Part shown: piece after piece, positions 1-10,386 of the stretch
Position numbering within the stretch: position 1 is the stretch's first letter
Layout of the letters: each line of letters starts with the position of its first letter
NCBI GenBank assembly: GCA_905221605.1
Contig: CAJNDS010002141.1
Coordinates: forward strand, 583,378 to 640,285
Direction: 5' to 3'
DNA length: 56,908 bases
Origin: Symbiodinium natans
Lineage: Eukaryota > Sar > Dinophyceae > Suessiales > Symbiodiniaceae
The notes under the pieces: generated by a model
Told to the model about the DNA's origin: nothing
Database searches by the model: none
Seen by the model: only the letters and a program-made list of their open reading frames with translations
Made by a program: the position numbers and the translations under genes

Positions 1-170
1 GGGTTTCGGGTTTCGGGTTTCGGGTTTCGGGTTTCGGGTTTCGGGTTTGGGGTTTGGGGTTTTGGGTTTGGGGTTTGGGGTTTGGGGTTTAGGGTTTGGG
101 TATAGGGTTTAAAGGGTATAGGGTTTAAAGGGTATATCATTTAGGGTTTAGGGTTTAGGGTAACCCAGTT
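1..170 (+). repeat. Degenerate telomere-type array
   Basis: Seven copies of TTTCGGG pass into TTTGGGG and then TTTAGGG, in blocks of identical variants. The block structure suggests local duplication of variant units. This is one of many interstitial arrays and is not evidence for a chromosome end. Confidence 0.9.
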
Positions 171-860
171 GGCCTCGTACAGCACGTTGCACTCTTCCTT
201 GGAGTAACTTCCTGAACATTTATCTGCTATTATGGGGTTTCTCAAGGGAGCGGTTTCAGGGGGGGGTGTATATACCTCAAGGCTCCCTAATGCTCCCTAC
301 TACTCCCTAAGGTAGTGCTAAAACTTTTGGAAGCTCGGGGCTCGGGTTGTTTTAGGCTACAGAAGGTTTTAGAGCTTGATGTACTTCGGTAGGGGTTTAG
401 GGGTTTAGGGGTCGAGGGGTTAGGGGTTTAGGGGTTTAGGGGTGTAGGGGTTTAGGGGTTTAGGGGTTTAGAGGTTCAGGGGTTTAGGGGTTTAGGGGTT
501 TAGGGGTGTAGGGGCTTAGGGGTTAGGGGTGTGTAGGGGTTAGGTTTAGGGCTTCTGTCTCGCTTTCGCATTGCGGTCGGTTTGTCTTTCGGGTTTTGAC
601 TGGCGGTTCCCAAGCAGTTTCGTGACGCTGCGTGTTTTGGGCAGGTAGGGATTAAGGTTTAGGGTTTATAGGGTTGAAGATTTAGGGGTTTTGGTTTCAG
701 GGCTGCGGGTTTCTAGTAGAAGAAATATCCCGTTCCGTCGTTCCCTCCTGACCAGTACATCTTTTGCCAACCGTTGTTCTTAGTACACCCTAAACCCTAC
801 ACCCTACACCCTATACCCTATAAGCCCTAAACCCTGAACCCTGAACTCCTATATCAACCC
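171..860. other. Repeat-rich stretch with weak exon-like islands
   Basis: Contains a family-G dispersed element (about 236-306), TTTAGGGG-type variants (about 390-545) and more TTTAGGG arrays. Two islands (172-212 and 548-642) are open, the first better on the minus strand and the second on both strands. I cannot assign a strand or function to them. Confidence 0.4.
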
Positions 861-863
861 AAC

Positions 864-961
864 GGCCAGGTGTCGCAGCTGAGCGTGATCACGTTCTTCG
901 TCGGGCTTCTGCTTGCCATCAGACTGCGCTGCTTGGCTCACAGGCACTTTTTGTGTAGTAG
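864..961 (+). CDS. Exon-like island, hydrophobic
   Basis: Open on the plus strand with a hydrophobic run (VITFFVGLLLAI) that could be a membrane segment. The minus strand is also open here. It sits between CCCTAAA arrays on both sides. No family recognised. Confidence 0.25.
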
Positions 962-1123
962 CAGTAAACCCTAAACCCTAAACCCCTAACCCCCTAAACC
1001 CTAAACCCTAAACCCCAAAACCCTAAAGCCTAAACCCTAAACCCTAACCTGAGTCTTAAGTCAAGGTTTGCTAGGACCCCCTCTGCCCCCCTCAGTGGTG
1101 CCCTGTTCCCATTTTGTTCACAG

Positions 1124-1155
1124 GCTGAGGCTCCCGTCAAAAACCCCACTGCAGG
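1124..1155 (+). CDS. Short exon candidate
   Basis: Preceded by a good 3' splice site (TTTTGTTCACAG|G) and open for AEAPVKNPTAG before running into TTTAGGG repeats. It may belong with the next island. Confidence 0.3.
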
Positions 1156-1353
1156 GTTTAGAGGGTTTAGGGTTCAGGGTTTAGGGTTTAGGGTTTAGGG
1201 CTGAGGGCTGAGGGCACCACATACCCAACACCTAGACCCTTTTTTTCAGAGTTGGGTTGTTTAGCCACTGAACCAAAATCTTTGCGGGCTTTGAGCTTTA
1301 GGGTTTGGGTTTGAACAGGGTTCTTGTGAAGGTCGGCTATGAGGGAGAATAAG

Positions 1354-1637
1354 GGTGCCTCGAGTTTCGTCATGGCCGCATTCCTTTATCCGATCGCCTT
1401 TACCGTGGGCCTTTGCGCACCGACGAAACGTCCTGGGCCATGCCGGAGGGGAAAGCGCCAGCAGCCGAAGAATGGGACCGGCGTCGATTCATCTTCACCA
1501 ACTGGCTTTTGTGGAACTATCTGCTGGAAGACCAGTCGAAGGAGGTGACGGGCCTGGGGGCTACGCCACCCGCCGAGCAGCTGAAGAGTTACGCCCCCAA
1601 GCCCTACACACTAACTAAGCCGACTGGTCCGAGATGA
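1354..1637 (+). CDS. 3'-terminal exon candidate of an unknown gene
   Basis: A 95-codon open stretch after an AG acceptor (AATAAG|GG), ending in TGA. It is not telomere-derived: the middle reads WDRRRFIFTNWLLWNYLLED and the end is rich in Pro, Lys and Thr (KPYTLTKPTGPR). Two other plus frames are partly open, but this one has the more natural composition. Size and content would suit a small mitochondrial or membrane-associated subunit, but I do not recognise a family. Confidence 0.45.
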
Positions 1638-1639
1638 CT

Positions 1640-2130
1640 TGCGGCTTAGGTTCTGGGGTTTAGGGCTTAGGGTTTAGGATTTAGGCTTTGGGGTTTAGGG
1701 TTTAGGATGGTTTAGGGTTTAGGGTGGTTTAGGCCTTGTGTGGTCTAGGGTAGTTTCAGGGTTTAGTACCAGATCTCTCAAGCAGCCCAAGGTTCTGTGA
1801 AGGGCTTCAGCAATGTTGTCTCGGTAGCTGAGTCCCTGTTTGGGTTCTGGGTTTCTTGCAAAGAGTCACCCAGTCCTAAACCCTAAGCCCTAAACCCTAA
1901 ATTAGCCTAAACGCCAAGTTCTTAACCCGAAAACCTATACCCTAGCCCTAAACCCTTGTTTTTAATATGGTTCCGGGGGCCAACCCCAAGACCGGTTAGG
2001 GTTTAGGGTTTAGGGTTTAGGGTTTAGGGTTTAGGGTTTAGGGTTTAGGGCTTAGGGTTTAGGGCTTAGGGCTTAGGGTTTAGGGTTTAGGGTTTAGGGT
2101 TTAGGGTTTAGGGTTTAGGGACTTAATTTC
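1640..2130. repeat. TT(T)AGGG and CCCTAAA arrays with a short island
   Basis: Arrays in both orientations. The island at about 1771-1848 is open on plus (ISQAAQGSVKGFSNVVSVAE) and could be an exon, with no other support. Confidence 0.6.
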
Positions 2131-2132
2131 AG

Positions 2133-2187
2133 GCAGAGTTCAAGGCAACTCCTGGCGGCCTAGGAGCTCTTCACCGGATCCTTAAAG
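2133..2187 (+). CDS. Short exon candidate
   Basis: A pyrimidine-rich acceptor (ACTTAATTTCAG|G) is followed by the open frame AEFKATPGGLGALHRILK. It is flanked by TTTAGGG arrays. Function unknown. Confidence 0.35.
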
Positions 2188-2215
2188 GGCTTTGGGGTTT
2201 AACTTGAGTTTAGGG

Positions 2216-2340
2216 TTTAAGGTTTAGAGTTTAGGGTTTAGGGTTTAGCGTTTAGGGTTCTCTGAAGTGGGGCTTTAGGGTTTAGAGTTTAGGGTTTAGG
2301 GTTTAGGGTTTAGCGTTTAGGGTTCTCTGAAGTGGGGCTT
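2216..2340 (+). repeat. Tandem duplication of a degenerate telomere-type block
   Basis: A block of TTTAGGG variants ending in TTTAGCGTTTAGGGTTCTCTGAAGTGGGGCTT occurs twice in tandem (about 2222-2275 and 2284-2340). Arrays and their flanks are therefore copied as units, in addition to slippage within arrays. Confidence 0.7.
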
Positions 2341-2369
2341 AAGACGGTTTCTAGGTTTCTAGGACCCCC

Positions 2370-2488
2370 AAGGCGTATCCCTACCTTACTATGGCATGAA
2401 CATGGTTGCCTCCCCAGTAAACCAAGAAAAGCGACCCTTCTTCGTTCCTGGGTGGCGTGGGGGACCTGGATGGTTTTGGGGAATCTAG
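2370..2488 (+). CDS. Exon candidate ending in a stop codon
   Basis: Open for about 39 codons, with a Gly/Trp-rich end (GWRGGPGWFWGI) before TAG. No family recognised. Flanked by repeats on both sides. Confidence 0.35.
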
Positions 2489-2572
2489 AGACCCCTAAAC
2501 CCTAAACCCTAAGCCCTAAACCCTAAACCCTAAACCCTAAACAACCCAGGGTTTAGTGTCTGGCTCCTTAGA

Positions 2573-2656
2573 ACATGCGAAGAGCCCAGGCGCTCCGAGC
2601 TTCATCGCGGCTCCGCTGCTGTGCGTGATCCCGATGCGCCGGATCCCTACCTAAAA
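2573..2656 (+). CDS. Exon candidate, polar
   Basis: Open on plus with a charged peptide (CEEPRRSELHRGSAAVRDPD) and high GC at third positions. Bounded by CCCTAAA and TTTAGGG arrays. Function unknown. Confidence 0.35.
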
Positions 2657-2970
2657 GTGTAGGGTTTAGGGTTGAGGGTTTGGGGTTTGGGGTTTAGGGT
2701 TTAGGGTTTAGGGTTTAGGGTTACTTATAACCCTCTTTAGTGTACTTATAGTATTAACCCGACTTATGATCCCCTTAACCCGAACTCTCGGCTTTCTTCT
2801 GGCTGGCTCTTAGGACTTTAAGCTTTTGGGTTTTTGTAGAAACTACAATAAGGAGCCCAAGAGTTAAACTTTTCGGACGGGTTCAGCAGTCAGCCAAGAA
2901 CTCAGCAACTAAGCTCAACATTAGCTAAATGCTTGGAGTGAAGGCGCCAAAGCTTCCTGTTTTGAATTTC

Positions 2971-2975
2971 GGGGG

Positions 2976-3021
<46 letters not shown>
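2971..3021 (+). repeat. Poly-G tract of about 50 bp
   Basis: Nearly pure guanine run with one adenine. Similar homopolymers occur at 10816-10878 and, as C, at 3661-3679. Length is likely to be unstable in sequencing. Confidence 0.9.
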
Positions 3022-3022
<1 letters not shown>

Positions 3023-3254
3023 ACCCAAGACCTGGCAGCACATGGGGCTTAGGGTTTAGGGTTTGAAGGTTTTAAGTTTGAGGGTTTAGACTCTAATGTT
3101 TAGGCTTCAGGAGTTTTGCGGTTTTAGGGTTTGGGATTCAGGCAAGTTTCCCTGAAATCATACAACAGAGCAGAGCACCCCAGAAGGTATTTCCGAAGCT
3201 AGGACCTTGAGGCCTATATATGTTTAGGGTTCAGGGATGAGGGTTTTGGGTAAT

Positions 3255-3490
3255 TATCGGGTTTAGGATTAGGGCTTTAGGCTTTAGGCTTTAGGCTTTA
3301 GGCTTTAGGCTTTAGGCTTTAGGCTTTAGCCTTTAGCCTTTAGCCTTTAGCCTTTAGCCTTTAGCCTTTAGCCTTTAGCCTTTAGCCTTTAGCCTTTAGC
3401 CTTTAGCCTTTAGCCTTTAGCCTTTAGGCTTTAGGCTTTAGGCTTTAGGGTTTAGGGTTTAGGGTTTAGGATTTAGGATTTAGGATTTAG
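3255..3490 (+). repeat. Telomere-variant array TTTAGGC / TTTAGCC / TTTAGGC / TTTAGGG / TTTAGGA
   Basis: About 30 heptamers sorted into homogeneous blocks: TTTAGGC, then about 17 copies of TTTAGCC, then TTTAGGC again, then TTTAGGG, then TTTAGGA. Such sorting needs block expansion of point variants. Confidence 0.9.
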
Positions 3491-3779
3491 GGGCCTGCAG
3501 CGCTTCGTTGCTTGGCGACTCATGGCTCATGGTTTACATACCCTGAACTCCTACACGCGAAGCGCCGAAAGCCCTAAACCCCTCGGCCCCTCCCCCGCCC
3601 CCCCTGGTTTGGTTTGGGGTTGTTTAGGGTTTAGGGTTTAGGGTTTAGGGTTGAGGGTTCCCCCCCCCCCCCCCCCCCCGGAGACCTCAAGCCCAATCGT
3701 TCGGACCCGAACGTCGCTTTAACAAAACCAACTGCAGTTCGGTGATCAGCCAACATTTTGCATGGCGTACTCGACTATA

Positions 3780-4400
3780 AATAAATAAACATATATATAG
3801 AGAGAGAGAGAGATCTAGACCCTCAACCCTACCCTACGCATGAACTAGTTGTGAAGTCTCAAGGAAGCTTCTTCCTTCAACCCTAGACCCTAAACCCTAC
3901 ACTCTCAACCCTAGACCTCAAACGATGAGCCATAAAGAAGCCCGTCGAGGGCGGAGGCACCAGACACAAAAACCCTGGAGCAAGAAATGGCCGTCTGCAT
4001 GGAGATCAGCTTGGGAGTTTGAATCTGCTTGGGCGACGAGACCGAGGGGAAAGAGGCGACCGACGGGCAAAGAAAGGAAAGCTGCCGGAGTTTTCCGGCC
4101 GTCGAGGGTGCCGAAAGCCTTCTTGGCCAATACAACAATGCTGTCTGAACAAGAAGGCAGTCTTGAATGCTACGAAGGAACGGCTGATCAAGGAAAGACT
4201 ACGAGGGCCTCGACCGCATGACTTCTTTATGGCATTGTTGACAGCGTTTACGGGCATGCTTCGACAACAACCATGTGCATATGAAACTATACATATGTAT
4301 GTATGTATGTATGTATGTATAGATATACACATAAACTATATATATGTATGTATGCATGCATGCATGTATGTATGTGTGTATGTATATACACCTACATATG
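3780..4400. other. Microsatellites and ambiguous open frames
   Basis: Contains AG and GTAT microsatellites (3797-3812, 4290-4385). Between them, 3925-4260 is open in two plus frames and one minus frame. I see no convincing domain and cannot choose a frame. Confidence 0.3.
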
Positions 4401-4674
4401 AAGCCCGAGGCCAACCCACACTCAGCCTGAAGCCCGAATGCCTTGGGCCGAGTTCGGATATGCCCCGAGCTCCCACTACTACGCCATGGACCAGGCAGTG
4501 GAGTTGTCTTTAAGAGGGCGGTGGGTCTAGGGCTTAGGGTTTGAAGTTGGGTGAGTGTAAGATGAGCTTTCAACCCTAAACCCTGAACTCTAAACCCTAA
4601 ACAGCCTAAACCCTAGGTTACTGCAAAGGTTCGTACGTATCTGCGAAGGCAGGGCTTGGGAGCAGAAGGGTTCA

Positions 4675-4762
4675 GGGTTTAGGGTTTAGGGTTTAGGGTT
4701 TAGGGTTTAGGGTTTAGGGTTTAGGGTTTAGGGTTTAGGGTTTAGGGTTTAGGGTTTAGGGC
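4675..4762 (+). repeat. TTTAGGG array, about 12 perfect units
   Basis: Uninterrupted TTTAGGG repeats. Confidence 0.95.
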
Positions 4763-5009
4763 CCTATGCTGAGGCTGTCTGCGGTTCGTTGGCTCGGACC
4801 CAGAGTGGGCCCTTTTCCCTTGTTTTGGGATTGAGGGGTTCTGTTATAAGCCCCTTTTACCCTAAAAGGACGAACTTTTTATTCCCGGGTTACCCTTGGG
4901 TCTAGTTGGAGTATTGGCACAATCTGGCTGTGATTTTGGGTTGCTGCGCTTGTTGCAGTTGTTGCGGTCACGATCGGGGAGGCGAATTCCCCCCCCCTGT
5001 GCTTTGCCG

Positions 5010-5041
5010 ACTTCACACACACGCACACACACAAAAAACAA

Positions 5042-5076
<35 letters not shown>

Positions 5077-5130
5077 CAAAAAAAATCACACACACACACA
5101 CCCGCACGCACGCGCGGGCGCGCTGGCGCG
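5010..5130. repeat. CA microsatellite
   Basis: Imperfect (CA)n with A-rich and CG-rich breaks. It generates long but meaningless open frames on both strands. Confidence 0.95.
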
Positions 5131-5246
5131 CGCGCGCTCTGGCCCTCTGCAAGGTCCGCGTGGCCTCCAGCTAGGTCGACAAAGCTTAGTTTAGGGGGAA
5201 GCTTGGGGGGAGAGGTATCTTCACAGTGCTTACCTGGAACAGGGAT

Positions 5247-5357
5247 TCTAGCAAGGGAGGGGGTGCTGGAATTACACATCGCTACTGTGACAGCTGCTAC
5301 AACTGTGAAGTGGAGCGCCCTGAGCTTCAGGGCTCAGAGTTTGAGAGTCGAGGGGTC
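5247..5357 (+). CDS. Exon candidate, Cys-containing
   Basis: Open on plus with HRYCDSCYNCEVERPELQ. Flanked downstream by CCCTAAA repeats. The next island (about 5425-5540) is open on both strands, so its strand is unresolved. Function unknown. Confidence 0.3.
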
Positions 5358-5571
5358 ACCCTAAACCCTAAACCCTAAACCCTAAACCCTAAACCCTAAA
5401 CCCTAAACCCTAAACAATGTCTGGTGGCCATTGAGACTTGAACGCCTGGATGGGGGCCTCGTTGAAACGGGGAACTGCAGGCAAAGTTGCTACCAACTCT
5501 TCCCGAGGTATGCTGAAGTTCAGGCTCTAGCATTTGGGAGCAACCCTAAACCCTAAACCCTGAACCTTCAA

Positions 5572-5712
5572 AACTGGAGGGCCTGGGCCCAGTACTCTTT
5601 CATCCACGCTGCGCCGGCAGGTATCCTGAACAAAGGCGTCTTCGTGCCTGCGGCCGGTTTCCTCTCAAATGAAGATGAACATGGTGGCGGTCGGGAGTTG
5701 GGATGGATTGGG
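5572..5712 (+). CDS. Exon candidate
   Basis: A 47-codon open stretch beginning NWRAWAQYSFIHAAPAGILN and ending in an acidic, Gly-rich part (NEDEHGGGRELGWIG). The other frames have stops. The composition is strongly coding-like. Family not recognised. Confidence 0.45.
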
Positions 5713-5753
5713 GTTTAGGGTTTAAGGCTCACTTGTCGGGCCATTCTTCGCAG

Positions 5754-5824
5754 GCTGCTGTTCCTAGTTGGAGAGGTTGCCAAGGTGGTTTCTACAATAC
5801 CGTATGTTAGGCACCTCCTGGGAT
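5754..5824 (+). CDS. Exon candidate, hydrophobic
   Basis: Follows the acceptor TTCTTCGCAG|G. Open as LLFLVGEVAKVVSTIPYVRH before a stop. It could be a membrane or signal segment. Confidence 0.3.
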
Positions 5825-5884
5825 GAAAGAGAGACTTTGCCATTTTATAAGAACAACCCTAAACTCTAAACCCTAAACCCTGAA

Positions 5885-5973
5885 AAGCTTTTCGCATGCG
5901 CCCGCCAGATGCTGTTGCGCTGCCTCTTCGTCTTGTGGATTGCGGGGGGCTCGGTGCTGTACAGCCTTTGGTT
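5885..5973 (+). CDS. Exon candidate with membrane-like segment
   Basis: Reads MLLRCLFVLWIAGGSVLYSL, a basic residue followed by a hydrophobic run, before running into TTTAGGG. It suits a transmembrane helix or signal anchor. The parent gene is unknown. Confidence 0.4.
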
Positions 5974-6450
5974 TAGGGTTTAGGGTTTAGGGTTTGGGGT
6001 TTAGGGTTTAGGGCTTAGGGTTGCTAAGGTACACCTTCAACCCTTAATCAGAACTCCTACCCCAACCCTCAACCTGTCTAAGCCCCATCAGTAAGAAGGT
6101 TGAGGAAAAGCAAAAACGAGAGATACTTCATTGTGTTCCAAGGTAGCGTTGTAGATAAGCGTTTAGGGTTTAGGGTTTAGGGTTTAGGGTTTAGGGTTTA
6201 GGGTTTCCTGTTGAGCGTTTCCAAAGCTCTCAAGCCGCTGTGAGCCCCTGTGTCCAAGACCCGTAACGGTCTTGAGCCCCCCAAAAAGCCTGAAAACCCC
6301 GAAAGCAGTGAACCCTTCTAGGACTCTTAGGTAACCTACCAATAAGGGTTCTTAAGGTCAACCCTCAACTCGGAACACCCTCGACTAAACCCTAAACCCC
6401 AAGCCCTAAAACCCTAAACCCTAAGCCCTAAAAACCCTGCTTAGGTTCTC

Positions 6451-6558
6451 CTGGCCTTAGCTTGGATGCGCCGGGCACCGGATACGGAGCCTGGCTGGAC
6501 GAGGCTTGCGTTCGAGCTGCGCATCCAGGACTTGATTCAGGGCTTTGGCGGCTGTGGG
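6451..6558 (+). CDS. Exon candidate
   Basis: Open as WMRRAPDTEPGWTRLAFELR and on to DLIQGFGGCG, with high GC at third positions. Bounded by repeats. Function unknown. Confidence 0.4.
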
Positions 6559-6820
6559 GTTTAGGGTTTGGGGTATGGGGTGTAGGGTTTGGGGCTTAGG
6601 TTTTAGGGCGGGGGTTGGGTGCTAGGGTTGAGGGTTTAGAGGGTTTTTGTGGTTGGTGGTGTCTGGATGGGTGGGTGGGTTGGTTGGTTGGTTGGTTGGA
6701 GGGGGTTGTGTGCCATGTGGATTTACTTCCGGTTTAGGTTTTCCGGCTTTAGGCTTGCTTTTGGTGTGGGACTTTAGGCTAAACCCTCAACCCTAAACCC
6801 TTTTGGGGCTGGCTGTAGCT

Positions 6821-6913
6821 ACTTCCCCAGAAAATGCTGAGAGCTCCTATTTCCGGGCCCATGGTGTGGGGTCTCGATGTACGGCACAAGGTCTTGAGCG
6901 CCTAGCTGATTAG
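6821..6913 (+). CDS. Exon candidate ending in TAG
   Basis: Thirty codons (TSPENAESSYFRAHGVGSRC...) to a stop. Weak evidence, judged by open frame only. Confidence 0.3.
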   Translation, partial: TSPENAESSYFRAHGVGSRCTAQGLERLAD

Positions 6914-7260
6914 TTCTTAGTATGGAAACCCTTCCGGGATTATATGTTTTGGGGGGCCCTAGAGAGCCCAACACACCAAATCAAGGAGCACGCCTTAGCT
7001 CATGTCAAACAGGGTTTGTATGAGCGTACACAGGATTCCTGCTAAGTATGGCGTGAGTGTATGTATTGGGTGTCCTTTGTGGATACAAGAAATATAAAAC
7101 CCCAACTCATATAGGGATCCTCCATGTGTTTTTTGGGGATGTTCCTTTTTGAAGGGGTTGGGGATCTTTGGGTTAGCAGTTACTGCGCTTAGGGAGCGAT
7201 AACCCTAAACCCTAAACCCGAAACCCGAAACCCTAAACCCTAAACCCTGAACCCTACATT
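6914..7260. other. No gene seen
   Basis: AT-richer sequence without a convincing open frame, then CCCTAAA repeats from 7200. It may be remains of diverged dispersed elements. Confidence 0.4.
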
Positions 7261-7261
7261 T

Positions 7262-7358
7262 TTCGGTAGTGCTGATGGTGTGAAGAAGGCAGCGGTGTTT
7301 GCAGCGTACTTGAGGGTAGAGACTGGGGCGGCCCCGCTGGAGTCAGAACCTCACTCAG
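7262..7358 (+). CDS. Exon candidate
   Basis: Open as ADGVKKAAVFAAYLRVETGA, followed by PLESEPHSG, then a TTTAGGG array begins. Composition is coding-like. Family not recognised. Confidence 0.4.
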
Positions 7359-7467
7359 GGTTTAGGGTTTAGGGTTTAGGGTTTAGGGTTTAGGGTTTAG
7401 GGTTTAGGGTTTAGGGTTTAGGGTTTAGGGTTTAGGGTTTAGGGTTTAGGGTTTAGGGTTTAGGGTC
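7355..7467 (+). repeat. TTTAGGG array, about 16 units
   Basis: Perfect units in the sense orientation, between two exon candidates. Confidence 0.95.
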
Positions 7468-7500
7468 AAAACCCCAACCGTCCCAACCCTCACATCCTAC

Positions 7501-7599
7501 AGCCTTGTCACCGAAATCCTGAGAAAAAACGAACTCCTGGGAGGTGGTTTCAAGGAGCGCACCTTGCGTCCAGCCTCGCCCCGAAAGTTCTCAAGGGCT
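7501..7599 (+). CDS. Exon candidate
   Basis: Open as SLVTEILRKNELLGGGFKER and on to RPASPRKFS, then TTTAGGG repeats start. Coding-like. Function unknown. Confidence 0.4.
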
Positions 7600-7959
7600 T
7601 AGGGTTTAGGGTTTAGGGTCTAGGGTTGAGGGTTGAGGGTTCAGGCTTCAGGGTTCTGAGATTTTGTCGCTCCGTTCTTGGCGTCGCTTAGGGCTGAGGG
7701 TTATATCGGGTGGGCTTCAGGGTATACAGGGGGTTGTTCGGGCTCTGCGGGCGACACATCCCGCAGAGTATCCCTAAACTCAAAACCCCAACTTGACGTT
7801 CAGAACCTCCAGGCTCGACACCCGCCAGAGCTTTTGCATATGAGGCCTGAGATGTGCCTAATACCGACAGACTGAACCCCTGAAACCCCCAAAGCCCCCA
7901 ACCCTAAGAAACCCTGAACCCCAGAGCCTACAAAGCCCCAGAACCCATAAAACCCGACA

Positions 7960-8600
7960 GCCCCCCCCCCCCCCCCCCCAAAAAAAAAAAAAAATGGTCC
8001 AAGTGTGGGCCCTCAATTTGCGGCCTTTGCTATATAACCTTCATATACATTATGTATACTAGGGTCCATAGAAACAAGGGTAATGGACCATACTAAGGGC
8101 CCCATGGGTAAATCCTTAGAAAGAATGAAGAAGTCCTTCATGGGCCTTCAGACGCTGCCTTGAGGCTGACTTGGTTGGGGGCTACACTCTGAGAGGGTTT
8201 CGCGTTCAGGGCTTAGCCTATAAAGCCTAAAGCTAAACCCAAAACCCTATAGGCTTTTGCAACTACAGATCAGCAAGTCTGGCTAACATGTCTGGGTAGG
8301 GTACAAGCCTCGCGGCAGAGCTTAGGTTTTCGGGCTCGAGAGAGGCTATAGTTTACTTATACGTATATATATATATATAGTTATAGTTATAGTTACTTTT
8401 TATATGTATATTTATACCAATATTTCTATTTCTATTTCTATTTCTGCTTATATTTACCTGTAAATAAATAAATAAATATATATATGTATATATATATATA
8501 TATATGTATAGGTATACACATATGCACATATACACTTTTTCCTTACTGTTTACTTGTTTATACCATTTCTATACATTTACATATCTCCGTAATTTCATAA
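7960..8600. other. Poly-C/poly-A tract, hairpin-rich element and AT-rich segment
   Basis: A C-run and A-run at 7961-7994, a GGGCCC-containing dispersed element (about 8040-8180), then an AT-rich segment with TA repeats (8360-8520). No gene seen. Confidence 0.5.
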
Positions 8601-8811
8601 ACCCTCCACCCTAAATCGTATAGTTCAGTCTTTGCTTTGGGAACCGCAGACGACTAGACTGGGAGGTTCATGGATACTTTGAAGTAGTGCTCCAAGTAAG
8701 GTAACTATACTTGCAATCTTGCTTCGGGTACTTATAGCCCTACTTCTAAGCCCTAATAAACCCTAAACCCTAAATCCTAAACCGCTGCTTCTAAGCCATG
8801 AATCTCCCAGT

Positions 8812-8908
8812 ATGGGTCCAGGTCCGCCCATTCAAAGGCGCCCGCCACCCTCTGCTGCGTGGACACCGCCTACTGAAAGCTTCGACGTGTCCGACCCCGA
8901 GGCAGGAG
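8812..8908 (+). CDS. Exon candidate, Pro-rich
   Basis: Open as MGPGPPIQRRPPPSAAWTPP and on to TESFDVSDPEAG. It may be a disordered N-terminal or linker segment. TTTAGGG repeats follow directly. Confidence 0.35.
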
Positions 8909-9280
8909 GGCTAGGGTTTAGGGTTTAGGGTTTGGGGTTTAGGGTTTAGGGTTTGGGGTTTGGGGTTTAGGGTTTAGGGTTTGGGGTTTGGGGTATGGGG
9001 TTTCGGGTTTAGGGTTTGGGCTTTGGGCTTCGGGGTTTGCAGGGCTTTGGGTTTGTACTAGTAGGTCTTAGGGAAGTTCGGAGTTCGCGGCTGGAATTTG
9101 AGTTTCTCAGTCTCCCTTCGCTTGGGTATGCAATTCCCGCGTAAGCGCCCCAGTAGGCAAACTAACACTTAGCCTGTTTTCCGAGGCTGCCGGGCCCATA
9201 ACCCACAATCCGAGACCCCCCCCCCCAAACCCTAAATCCTAAAACTGTAAACCCTAAGCCCTAAACCCTACACCACTCCC

Positions 9281-9284
<4 letters not shown>

Positions 9285-9356
<72 letters not shown>
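9285..9356 (+). repeat. CT microsatellite
   Basis: Nearly pure (CT)n of about 70 bp. Confidence 0.95.
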
Positions 9357-9357
<1 letters not shown>

Positions 9358-9360
9358 CAA

Positions 9361-9418
9361 GACCCGCTGCAGCACTACAAGACTATGTACAAAGTTAGCC
9401 CCCCGAGTATCAGCCCAA
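9361..9418 (+). CDS. Short exon candidate
   Basis: Open as DPLQHYKTMYKVSPPSIS directly after the CT tract, which could serve as a polypyrimidine tract. Function unknown. Confidence 0.3.
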
Positions 9419-9483
9419 ACCCTAAACCCTAAACCCTAAACCCTAAACCCTAAACCCTAAACCCCTGCGGGTCAAACCCTCGA

Positions 9484-9573
9484 AGCCCATGGGAGGAGGA
9501 CTGGATTCCGACGCGCGTCGCCCCGTGCTTCCTCCGCGAGTCCAAGTACGAGCCCATCCCGCATGTCTTACAG
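9484..9573 (+). CDS. Exon candidate
   Basis: Thirty codons (SPWEEDWIPTRVAPCFLRES...) ending CAG|GGTTTAGGG. Strongly coding-like. The first base after the exon begins a telomere-type array that could supply a GT donor. Confidence 0.45.
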
Positions 9574-10040
9574 GGTTTAGGGTTTAGGGTTTAGGGTTTA
9601 GGGTTTAGGGTTTAGGGTTTAGGGTTTGGGGTTTAGGGTTTAGGGTTTAGGGGCTTGGGGTTGTTTTTGTTTGGGGCTGTTAAGGTTGAGGGTGTTCCGG
9701 GTTGAGGCTTTAGGGCTGTTTTTTGTGGCATGTTTGGGGTTTAGATTTGGGGTCTAGGTTTTTTGTCGGGGGTGTTTAGGGTTGAGGCGCTAGAGTTTAG
9801 GGCTGGGGTTGTTTTGTTCGGAGGGTTGAAGGTTCAGAGTTGTGGGTTTAGTTTTTCTTATTTTTGTGCGGGTGGTTGAGGGTGGGGCGGGGCAGGGCGG
9901 GACGGGGTGGGGCGGGCAGGGCAAGACGGGGTGGGCCGGGGAGGGGCAAGGGTGGGGCGGAGGCGTCGAAGGTTTAGAGCTTGACAACGGCTGAGGGTTC
10001 AGGTGTTTAGGGTTCAGGGTGAACCCTAAACACCAAACCC
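9574..10040. repeat. Telomere-type arrays and G-rich sequence
   Basis: TTTAGGG repeats, then G-rich low-complexity sequence (9880-9970), then an array that switches to CCCTAAA near 10021. No gene seen. Confidence 0.7.
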
Positions 10041-10088
10041 TAAACCCTAAACCCTCTGCACCACTATTTCGATGTGCTCTGGCTTAAG

Positions 10089-10188
10089 ATCCGAAGATAT
10101 GCGTCGTCGTGGACTATGCAGCTCCAGCGAATGAACTGCGTGCTGCCGTGCACATCCCGATGTACAAGCAGCTGAAGTTATGTGGATC
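10089..10188 (+). CDS. Exon candidate
   Basis: After GCTTAAG|AT the frame DPKICVVVDYAAPANELRAA continues into VHIPMYKQLKLCGS. It stays open to about 10255. A 99-codon minus-strand frame covers 10047-10346, but I judge this plus frame the more natural peptide. Family not recognised. Confidence 0.4.
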
Positions 10189-10386
10189 AAGGCTTTACGC
10201 ACGACATCCGTGGACAGGACAGATTTACGTCTTACCTTCATGCTTTCGAGTTTAATGACAGGCTGATGCCTCTCTTCTGTTGAATGCCCATTGAGAGCCT
10301 TCCTATACTCACACTGAAGGGTGATGTCTTTTACCATGTGTATCAAGAATCTTGAGTGGGGAAACTAGGCGTGCACCTTCTCCTAT

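Noticed and set aside
1-170. Chromosome end (telomere)
   Set aside because: The array is degenerate and short, and equal arrays occur throughout the window. Nothing shows a true terminus.
4896-5364. Long open frames on both strands
   Set aside because: They come from the CA microsatellite and GC-rich sequence next to it; frames overlap on both strands equally.
10047-10346. 99-codon minus-strand gene
   Set aside because: A plus frame here gives a more natural peptide with an acceptor site; the minus frame has no splice or family support. Not fully excluded.
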